A model generated the notes under the pieces. The model saw only the letters and a program-made list of their open reading frames with translations. It had not been told where the DNA came from and made no database searches. A DNA stretch of 64,000 nt. It comes from Azospirillum picis (lineage in GTDB: Bacteria > Pseudomonadota > Alphaproteobacteria > Azospirillales > Azospirillaceae). Position numbers and translations under genes: made by a program. The stretch is taken from NCBI RefSeq assembly GCF_017876115.1, contig NZ_JAGINO010000005.1:248001-312000 (forward strand), in the 5' to 3' direction. Below are positions 27,721 through 34,412 of this stretch, in pieces (position 1 is the stretch's first letter; each line of letters opens with the position of its first letter).

Positions 27721-28017
27721 ATGGCGCGTTTCGATGTCCACCGTCGCCTCGACGGTCCCGGCTATCTGCTCGATCTCCAGGCCAACATCCTGCGCGATCT
27801 CAACACGCCCTTCGTCGCGCCGCTGCTGCCGCCGGACGAGGCGCCGCGGCCGGCTGCCCGGCTCAATCCCATCCTCACCGTCGAGGGGCGTCCGCACGTC
27901 ATGGCCACCCAGTTCGCAGGCGCCGTCCGGGTCGCCGACCTCGGCCCTTGCGTCGGCAGCCTCCTGGCGGACGACACCGCCATCGTGGCGGCGTTGGACA
28001 TGCTGATCGGCGCCTGA
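27721..28017 (+). CDS. ccdB: CcdB-type toxin
   Basis: This encodes 98 aa, close to the 101-aa F-plasmid CcdB. Conserved segments are ARFDVHRR, YLLDLQANIL, LNTPFVAPLLP, LNPILTVEG and FAGAVRVADLG. CcdB poisons DNA gyrase by binding GyrA. The F-plasmid toxin needs its C-terminal WGI; here the end reads MLIGA, so potency is uncertain. Paired with ccdA on what looks like a chromosomal locus, between the propionate genes and a DUF2161 gene. Confidence 0.92.
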   Translation: MARFDVHRRLDGPGYLLDLQANILRDLNTPFVAPLLPPDEAPRPAARLNPILTVEGRPHVMATQFAGAVRVADLGPCVGSLLADDTAIVAALDMLIGA

Positions 28018-28042
28018 CGCTCAGGCCGGGGAACCGCATCCT

Positions 28043-28735
28043 TTGACCATCACCGCCGAAACCGACCTCTACGCGCCGGTCAAATCCTTCCTCGAAGACC
28101 AGGGCTACGACGTGAAGGCGGAGATCCATGGCTGCGATCTCGTCGCCACGCGCGGCTCCGAGCCGCCGGTGGTGGTCGAGCTGAAGAAGCGCTTCACGCT
28201 CGACCTCGTGCTCCAGGGTGTCGACCGCTTGGCGATCAGCGACAGCGTCTACCTCGCCGTGCCGCAGCCGGGGCGCAAGGCCACCGGCCCGTCACCGCTG
28301 GACGCCGACGTGAAGAAGCTGTGCCGGCGGCTCGGCCTCGGCCTGCTGATGGTCGATCCCGGACTGGCGCAGGGGCATCGCGTCACCGTGCTGCTCGACC
28401 CGGTCCCCTACACCCCGCGGAAGGACAGGAAGCGCGCGCACCGGTTGCTGGGCGAGCATGCCCGCCGGGTCGGCGACCCCAACCGAGGCGGCTCGACCCG
28501 CGTCGCCATCGTCACCGCCTATCGCCAGGACGCCTTGCGCATCGCGCGGATGCTGCGCGACGGGCCGCTGACGGTCGCGGCCCTGCGCAAGGCGGGGGCG
28601 CCGAAGGATGTCGGGCCGATGCTGCTGCGCAACGTCTATGGCTGGTTCGAGCGGGTCGGGCGCGGCACCTACGCACTGACCCCGGCGGGCATGCAGGGGA
28701 TCGAAACCTTTGCCCAGGCCCTGATCGAGGGATGA
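28043..28735 (+). CDS. DUF2161 family protein with PD-(D/E)XK nuclease-like fold
   Basis: This encodes 230 aa with a TTG start at 28043 (GGGGA upstream). The N-terminal domain (AETDLYAPVKSFLEDQGYDV, GCDLVATRG, PPVVVELKKRFTLDLVLQGV) shows the E...D...ExK pattern of PD-(D/E)XK phosphodiesterases. The C-terminal part (about 155-228, RIARMLRDGPLTVAALRKAG) looks like a winged helix. The biological role is unknown. It lies 25 nt after ccdB in the same direction and may be co-transcribed, though the family is usually found without toxins. Confidence 0.85.
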   Translation: MTITAETDLYAPVKSFLEDQGYDVKAEIHGCDLVATRGSEPPVVVELKKRFTLDLVLQGVDRLAISDSVYLAVPQPGRKATGPSPLDADVKKLCRRLGLGLLMVDPGLAQGHRVTVLLDPVPYTPRKDRKRAHRLLGEHARRVGDPNRGGSTRVAIVTAYRQDALRIARMLRDGPLTVAALRKAGAPKDVGPMLLRNVYGWFERVGRGTYALTPAGMQGIETFAQALIEG

Positions 28736-28799
28736 CGCCACGCTCCACCCGCCTATAATCGCTTCGACCCATCCAGGACTGCTGCGGCCGGAGCCTGCC

Positions 28800-29426
28800 T
28801 TGTCGGACTACATCAGCAATCTGGTCGTCTTCTTCGTCGTCGTCGATCCACCGGGGCTGGTGCCGCTCTTCCTTGCGCTGACGCGCGGCTTCGACGACCG
28901 GCACAAGCGCATCATCGCGTTCCGCGGCACCGCCATCGCCTTCGTCGTGCTGGTCTTCTTCGCCTATTTCGGCAAGGTCGTGCTGGAAACCCTGGCCATC
29001 GGGATGCCGGCCTTCCGCATCGCCGGCGGGGCGCTGCTGTTCTGGATCGCCTTCGAGATGCTGTTCGCCCGGCGGTCCGAACGCAAGGAGCGCGATACCG
29101 GCGAGGCGATGACCGACGAGGATGCGCACGACGTCGCGGTCTTCCCGCTGGCGGTGCCGCTGATCGCGGGACCGGGCGCCATCACCTCCATCCTGCTGCT
29201 GATGGACCGCGCCGGCGGCACGGTGGCGGGGCAGGCAAGCGTTCTCGGGGCGGCGGCCACCGTGGTGGGCGGGGTAACGCTGACCCTGCTGGCCGCCGAC
29301 CGGGTCGGCCGCCTGCTTGGCCGTACCGTGATCCACACGGTCAGCCGCGTGCTCGGCATCGTGCTGGCGGCGCTGGCGGCGCAGACCATCATTTCCGGCA
29401 TCACCAGCGTCTATCCGCCGCATTGA
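28800..29426 (+). CDS. MarC family integral membrane protein
   Basis: This encodes 208 aa, probably from TTG 28800. Six membrane segments fit the UPF0056/MarC fold. Signatures are FFVVVDPPGLVPLFLALT near the N-terminus, FRIAGGALLFWIAFEMLF, and FPLAVPLIAGPGAITSILLL. The function of the family is unknown; early links to multiple antibiotic resistance were not upheld. It is a single gene ahead of the cydAB-type operon. Confidence 0.9.
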   Translation: MSDYISNLVVFFVVVDPPGLVPLFLALTRGFDDRHKRIIAFRGTAIAFVVLVFFAYFGKVVLETLAIGMPAFRIAGGALLFWIAFEMLFARRSERKERDTGEAMTDEDAHDVAVFPLAVPLIAGPGAITSILLLMDRAGGTVAGQASVLGAAATVVGGVTLTLLAADRVGRLLGRTVIHTVSRVLGIVLAALAAQTIISGITSVYPPH

Positions 29427-29469
29427 AACCGGCCGCCGCGCGACAGGCCGCCATTCCTTGGTCGAGCGT

Positions 29470-29485
29470 CCGTAACACCTTACGG
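29470..29485. promoter_or_regulatory. Inverted repeat CCGTAA-CACC-TTACGG before the quinol oxidase operon
   Basis: A perfect 6-bp inverted repeat lies in the 172-nt gap between marC and the oxidase genes. It could be a regulator site for the oxidase operon or part of the marC transcript end. I see no FNR-type box (TTGAT-N4-ATCAA) in this gap. Confidence 0.4.
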
Positions 29486-29598
29486 TTAGTCCCCTTTCCG
29501 GGGCAGAGGCTCAATCTAAATGGGAACCTGCCACGGCCACCGCCGCGCTCACGCCCGGTGACCGGCCTTTCTCGCGCCAATCACAGGAGGCGGCGGCC

Positions 29599-30996
29599 AT
29601 GGACCTCGATCCATTGATCCTGTCGCGAATCCAGTTCGCGTTCACGATCTCCTTCCACATCCTGTTCCCCAGCTTCACCGTCGGGCTCGCCTGCTGGATC
29701 GCGCTGCTGGAGGCCTTGTGGGTGGGGACCGGCAAGGGCATCTACCGCAGCCTGTCGGAATTCTGGACCAGGATCTTCGCGCTGTCCTTCGGGCTGGGCG
29801 TGGTGTCCGGCATCGTCATGTCCTACCAGTTCGGCACCAACTGGAGCCGCTGGTCCGACACCGTCGGCAACGTGCTGGGGCCGCTGATCCAGTATGAGGT
29901 GGTGACCGCCTTCTTCCTGGAGGCCGCCTTCCTCGGCATCCTGCTGTTCGGGCGCGACCGCGTGCCGCGCGGCATCCACCTGATGGCCGCCTGCCTGGTG
30001 GCGCTGGGAACGCTGCTGTCCTCCTTCTGGATCCTCTCGGCCAACAGTTGGATGCACACGCCGGCCGGCTTCGAGATCCGCGACGGCCGCTATTTCGTCA
30101 CCGATTGGTGGCAGGTGGTGTTCAACCCCTCCTTCCCCTACCGCCTCGCCCACATGGTGACGGCGATGTTCCTGACCACCAGCTTCGTGGTCGCCGGCAT
30201 CAGCGCCTGGTACCTGCTGAAGCGCCGCTATCCCGACCATGCCCGGATCGGGCTCGGCATGGCGCTCGCGCTGATCACCGTGCTGGCGCCGCTCCAGATC
30301 TTCCTCGGCGACGAGCACGGGCTGAACACGCTGGAGCACCAGCCGGCCAAGATTGCCGCCATGGAGGGCAACTGGGAAGGCGGCACCCGCGCGCCGCTGG
30401 TGCTGTTCGCCATCCCCGACGTCGAGAAGGAGACCAACCATCTGGAGATCGGCATCCCCGCCCTGTCCAGCCTGATCCTGACCCATGACTTCGACGGCAC
30501 CGTGCCCGGCCTGAAGCAGTTCCCGGCCGACGAGCGCCCCGACCCCCGCATCATCTTCTGGACCTTCCGCCTGATGGTCGGCATCGGGATGCTGATGCTG
30601 GCGGTGGCGGTGACGCATCTGGTCCTGCGGTTCCGCGGCCGGCTCTACAGCAGCGACTGGTTCTTCCGCATCCTGGTCGGCTGCATGCCGATCGGCTTCG
30701 TCGCCATCCTCGCCGGCTGGTTCACCACCGAGATCGGCCGCCAGCCCTACGTCGTCTATGGCCACCTGCGCACCGCGGACGCGGTGACGCCGTCGCTGAC
30801 GGTGGAGGCGGCGCTGGTGTCGCTGCTGTCCTTCGTTGTCGCCTACACCATCATCTATGGCGCCGGCACCTATTACCTGATCCGGCTGCTGCGCATCGGC
30901 CCAACGCCGCTGCACGATGCGGTGCAGCCGCCGGAAGCGCAGAGCCCGAAGCGGCCGCTGTCCGCCGCCGACCAGTCCATCGAGCCCGCGGAGTGA
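29599..30996 (+). CDS. cioA: Cytochrome bd-type quinol oxidase subunit I, cyanide-insensitive (CIO) class
   Basis: This encodes 465 aa with GGAGG upstream. The N-terminus (SRIQFAFTISFHILFPSFTV) carries a haem-ligand His, and SANSWMHTPAGFE, GDEHGLNTLEHQPAK and GWFTTEIGRQPYVVYG are family blocks. It has about nine helices. It is shorter than E. coli CydA (522 aa), which reflects a short Q-loop and places it in the CIO subgroup. It oxidises ubiquinol and reduces O2 without proton pumping. It is followed 6 nt later by subunit II. Confidence 0.95.
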   Translation: MDLDPLILSRIQFAFTISFHILFPSFTVGLACWIALLEALWVGTGKGIYRSLSEFWTRIFALSFGLGVVSGIVMSYQFGTNWSRWSDTVGNVLGPLIQYEVVTAFFLEAAFLGILLFGRDRVPRGIHLMAACLVALGTLLSSFWILSANSWMHTPAGFEIRDGRYFVTDWWQVVFNPSFPYRLAHMVTAMFLTTSFVVAGISAWYLLKRRYPDHARIGLGMALALITVLAPLQIFLGDEHGLNTLEHQPAKIAAMEGNWEGGTRAPLVLFAIPDVEKETNHLEIGIPALSSLILTHDFDGTVPGLKQFPADERPDPRIIFWTFRLMVGIGMLMLAVAVTHLVLRFRGRLYSSDWFFRILVGCMPIGFVAILAGWFTTEIGRQPYVVYGHLRTADAVTPSLTVEAALVSLLSFVVAYTIIYGAGTYYLIRLLRIGPTPLHDAVQPPEAQSPKRPLSAADQSIEPAE

Positions 30997-31002
30997 CCGA
31001 TC

Positions 31003-32022
31003 ATGGAACAGATTGCGGAAGGCAGCCTCCTCACCCTGGTCTGGGTCGGCATCGTCGGCTTCGCGGTGTTCATGTATGTGCTGATGGACGGCTTCGACCT
31101 CGGTATCGGCATCCTCTATCCCTTCGCCCCGTCCGAGGAGGACCGCGACACCATGATGAACACGGTGGCGCCGGTCTGGGACTTCAACGAGACCTGGCTG
31201 GTGCTGGGCGGCGCCGGGCTGTTCGCAGCCTTTCCCATCGCCTATGCCGTCGTGCTGCCGGCGATGTACCTGCCGCTGCTGGTCATGCTGGTGGCGCTGA
31301 TCTTCCGCGGCGTCGCCTTCGAGTTCCGCTTCAAGGCGCGGGTGCGCAAGCACTGGTGGAACCGATCCTTCTTCCTGGGATCCGTGCTGGCGACCTTCGC
31401 CCAGGGGGTGGTGCTGGGGTCCTTCATCCAGGGCATTCCGGTGGAGGGCCGGCAGTTCGCCGGCGGCATGCTGCACTGGCTCTCTCCCTTCAGCCTGTTC
31501 TGCGGTGCCGCGCTGGTGGTCGGCTATGCCCTGCTGGGGGCGACCTGGCTGATCTGGCGGACCATCGGTCCGCTGCAGGACTGGTGCTACCGCACGGCAC
31601 GGCGGCTGATGCTGCTGGTGCTGGCCGGGGTCGCGGTGGTCAGCCTGTGGACGCCCTTCCTGCTGCCGGAGATCGCCGACCGCTGGTTCTCGATGCCGAA
31701 CCTGATCTTCCTGTCGCCGGTGCCGATCATCACCGCCGTTCTGGGCATCGCCCTGTGGCGGTCTATCGAGCGCGGGCGCGAGGTGGCGCCCTTCGTCCTG
31801 TCGATGGCGCTGTTCGGCCTGTCCTACCTCGGCCTCGCCATCAGCCTGTGGCCGCACCTGATCCCGCCCGGCATCACCGTCTGGCAGGCGGCGGCGCCAC
31901 CGGAAACCCAGGTGTTCCTGCTGGTCGGCATGGCCTTCCTGATCCCGGCGATCCTCGGCTACACCGCCTATTCCTACTGGGTCTTCCGGGGCAAGGTGAC
32001 GGGCGCCTTCGGTTACCATTGA
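31003..32022 (+). CDS. cioB: Cytochrome bd-type quinol oxidase subunit II (CIO class)
   Basis: This encodes 339 aa. Eight or nine membrane helices are seen; family blocks are VLMDGFDLGIGILYPF, MNTVAPVWDFNETWLVLGG, LPAMYLPLLVMLVALIFRGV and FEFRFKA. It is the partner of the preceding subunit. No CydX-like small subunit follows; CIO operons often lack one. It gives the organism an alternative to the bc1 branch encoded at 15736-18364. Confidence 0.95.
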   Translation: MEQIAEGSLLTLVWVGIVGFAVFMYVLMDGFDLGIGILYPFAPSEEDRDTMMNTVAPVWDFNETWLVLGGAGLFAAFPIAYAVVLPAMYLPLLVMLVALIFRGVAFEFRFKARVRKHWWNRSFFLGSVLATFAQGVVLGSFIQGIPVEGRQFAGGMLHWLSPFSLFCGAALVVGYALLGATWLIWRTIGPLQDWCYRTARRLMLLVLAGVAVVSLWTPFLLPEIADRWFSMPNLIFLSPVPIITAVLGIALWRSIERGREVAPFVLSMALFGLSYLGLAISLWPHLIPPGITVWQAAAPPETQVFLLVGMAFLIPAILGYTAYSYWVFRGKVTGAFGYH

Positions 32023-32084
32023 GCGCCGGGCCGTCGCCGTCCTAGAACAGGCCGGTGACGAGGATTGAGGAGAGGGGGTCGGCC

Positions 32085-32756
32085 ATGGACATCGACATCA
32101 GCTTTGCCGAGGCCATGCTGCGGCGCGGCGCCGGCCTGCTGGAGGACGGGGCCGATGCGGCGGGAAGCGATCCCTTCGCGATGCTGGCCCGCATGCTGGC
32201 CGCCGCGGCGGCCACCGATGCGCCGCTGGTGGTGCTGAGCGAGGGCGGCAGCCACCCCGCCCTGTTCGACGAGGCCGCCCGCCGTGCCGGCCAGCCGCTG
32301 ACCGCCCGCCTCGCCGCCCTGGCAGCCACCCGCCAGGGCGAGCGGGCGACGATGTACGAGTTCGACGGCAGCGGTCCGCTCACCGGCAACCGCATCGTCG
32401 CCGCCCTGCTGCGGCCGGAAGACCGTCCCGACCTGCTGCATGTCTACATCGCCGTCGGCCGGCTGCGCGGCGGCGAGGCGCAGATCACGGTGGCGCCGGC
32501 CCTGCTGCGCTTCGACGCCGCCGCGCTCGGCCAGACGCTGGGCCTGCTGGGGGACGCCGTCTCCCGCAGCGCCAACGCCGCCACCGCGGCGCTGGCGCAT
32601 GCAGCGGCCGTGATGCCGATGGCCGGGCATGAGGAAAGCGGCATGCCGGCCGCACTGCTGGACCTCTACTGGCATGCCCTGACCTTGGCTTCGGTGCGGG
32701 GAGAGGGTGGGGCGCCGGAGGGGCTGGCGGCGATGGCACCGAAAGGCACCGCCTGA
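32085..32756 (+). CDS. Hypothetical protein, 223 aa
   Basis: It starts at ATG 32085 with a purine-rich GAGGAGAGGGGG upstream; a GTG at 32055 is possible. It is Ala-rich, with alternating helices and strands (APLVVLSEGGSHPALFDEAA, LLHVYIAVGRLRGGEAQITV) and a helical C-terminal half (ALGQTLGLLGDAVSRSANAA). No signal peptide or membrane segment is clear. I recognise no family. It follows cioB by 62 nt and could be in the same transcript. Confidence 0.6.
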   Translation: MDIDISFAEAMLRRGAGLLEDGADAAGSDPFAMLARMLAAAAATDAPLVVLSEGGSHPALFDEAARRAGQPLTARLAALAATRQGERATMYEFDGSGPLTGNRIVAALLRPEDRPDLLHVYIAVGRLRGGEAQITVAPALLRFDAAALGQTLGLLGDAVSRSANAATAALAHAAAVMPMAGHEESGMPAALLDLYWHALTLASVRGEGGAPEGLAAMAPKGTA

Positions 32757-32767
32757 GGGCGGGCTTG

Positions 32768-32822
32768 CTGCCCCCTCCCTGGCCTTCCGCCTCCGGCGGG
32801 AGAGGGATGGGAAGGGGCGCCC
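32768..32822. repeat. CCCTCCC/GGGAGAGG mosaic repeat before xdhA
   Basis: GCCCCCTCCCTGGCCTTCCG, CCTCCGGCGGGAGAGGG and GGGAAGGGGCG form opposed arms. It is related to the elements at 25048-25145 and 36774-36890. It may end transcripts from the upstream hypothetical gene. Confidence 0.65.
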
Positions 32823-32939
32823 CGCGCGGCGCTGTCCCATACGATCATTTGAAACTCTTTCCCTCGCTGCCGATCTGGTGACAGAGTCGACGCCGGTGAA
32901 ATACTGCGTCACATCGTCACCAGCTCATCGGGAGCAGCC

Positions 32940-34412
32940 ATGCGCCAGCGCCTCCGCTTCTATCTCGGCGACGAGCTTCGGGAGATCGATGCGGTCGATC
33001 CGACCCTGACGGTCCTCGACTGGCTGCGGCTGTCGGAGCGGCGGGTCGGCACCAAGGAGGGCTGCGCGGAAGGCGATTGCGGCGCCTGCACCGTGGTGGT
33101 CGGCCGGCTCGACGGCGACACGCTGCGCTACGAGGCGGTCAATGCCTGCATCCGCTTCCTCGCCACGCTCGACGGCTGCCGGCTGCTGACGGTGGAGCAT
33201 CTGAAGGGGCCGGACGGCGCGCTCCACCCGGTGCAGCAGGCGATGGTCGACTGCCACGGTTCGCAGTGCGGTTTCTGCACCCCGGGCTTCGTCATGTCGC
33301 TGCTGGCGCTCTACCTGAACGAGGAGCGCCCGGACGGCCGGCGCATCGACGACGCGCTGGCCGGCAACCTGTGCCGCTGCACCGGTTACGAGCCGATCGT
33401 CCGCGCCGCGCACGCCATGTACGACATCGGCGAGCGCGACAGCGACCGCCTTGCCGACCGTGCCGCCGTGGCGGAGCGGTTGAAGGCCCTGCGCGACGAG
33501 GAGATCCTCAGCATCGGCGCCGGCGGGCGCCGCTTCCTCGCTCCCGCCACCGTGCCGCAACTGGCGCAGCTCCTGCTCGACAATCCCGGCGCCACCATCG
33601 TCGCCGGCGCCACCGACGTCGGGCTGTGGGTAACCAAGTTCCAGCGCGTGCTGGCGACGGTGATCCACACCGGCCGCGTCCGCGCCCTGCGCCGCATCGA
33701 GGATCGCGGCGATGCGCTGGTGATCGGTGCCGGCGTCACCTACAGCGACGCGGCGGCCGGCATCGCGGCGCTCTATCCCGACTTCGGCGAACTGATCCGC
33801 CGCATCGGGGCGGAGCAGGTGCGCAACATGGGCACCATCGGCGGCAACGTCGCCAACGGCTCCCCCATCGGCGACATGCCGCCGGCCCTGATCGCCTGCG
33901 GCGCCACCCTGCGCCTGCGCCGCGGCGAGGAAATCCGCGAACTGCCGCTGGAGGAGTTCTTCATCGAGTACGGCAGGCAGGACCGCCGCGAGGGCGAGTT
34001 CGTCGAGGCGGTGATCCTGCCGAAGCCGGCGCCGGACATGCGCTTCCGCGCCTACAAGATCGCCAAGCGCTTCGACCAGGACATCTCCGCCGTCTGCGGC
34101 GCCTTCCGCCTGACGCTGGACGCCGACGGCCGGGTCGCCGACATCCGCATCGCCTTCGGCGGCATGGCCGGTACGCCCCGGCGCGCCCCCGCGGCCGAGG
34201 CGGTGCTGCTCGGCCGCCACTGGACCGAAGAGGCGGTGCGGGAGGCGATGGCGGCGCTGGCCGGCGACTACACGCCATTGAGCGACTGGCGGGCCAGCGC
34301 GGGCTATCGCTCCATGGTCGCCACCAACCTGCTGATGAAGTTCCATGTCGAGACCAGCGACCCGGCGGCGGAAACCCGCCTGGTCGGCGACCGGAGGCTT
34401 GCCCATGCCTGA
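32940..34412 (+). CDS. xdhA: Xanthine dehydrogenase small subunit (Fe-S/FAD)
   Basis: This encodes 490 aa. Plant-type [2Fe-2S] ligands are C42, C47, C50 and C70; the second cluster uses C110, C113, C145 and C147 (QCGFCTPG, LCRCTGY). The FAD domain (about 190-365) has IVAGATDVGLWVTK and MGTIGGNVANGSPIGD, then a CO-dehydrogenase-flavoprotein C-terminal domain. It passes electrons from the Mo site to NAD+ during hypoxanthine/xanthine oxidation in the cytoplasm. It overlaps xdhB by 8 nt. Confidence 0.97.
   Translation: MRQRLRFYLGDELREIDAVDPTLTVLDWLRLSERRVGTKEGCAEGDCGACTVVVGRLDGDTLRYEAVNACIRFLATLDGCRLLTVEHLKGPDGALHPVQQAMVDCHGSQCGFCTPGFVMSLLALYLNEERPDGRRIDDALAGNLCRCTGYEPIVRAAHAMYDIGERDSDRLADRAAVAERLKALRDEEILSIGAGGRRFLAPATVPQLAQLLLDNPGATIVAGATDVGLWVTKFQRVLATVIHTGRVRALRRIEDRGDALVIGAGVTYSDAAAGIAALYPDFGELIRRIGAEQVRNMGTIGGNVANGSPIGDMPPALIACGATLRLRRGEEIRELPLEEFFIEYGRQDRREGEFVEAVILPKPAPDMRFRAYKIAKRFDQDISAVCGAFRLTLDADGRVADIRIAFGGMAGTPRRAPAAEAVLLGRHWTEEAVREAMAALAGDYTPLSDWRASAGYRSMVATNLLMKFHVETSDPAAETRLVGDRRLAHA

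Noticed and set aside
29427..29598. FNR or ArcA box before the CIO-type oxidase genes
   Set aside because: No match to TTGAT-N4-ATCAA was found; only the CCGTAA/TTACGG repeat stands out.
32768..32822. Considered as a CRISPR remnant because of repeated blocks
   Set aside because: Blocks are irregular, lack constant spacing or unique spacers, and no cas gene is present; better described as a mosaic repeat.
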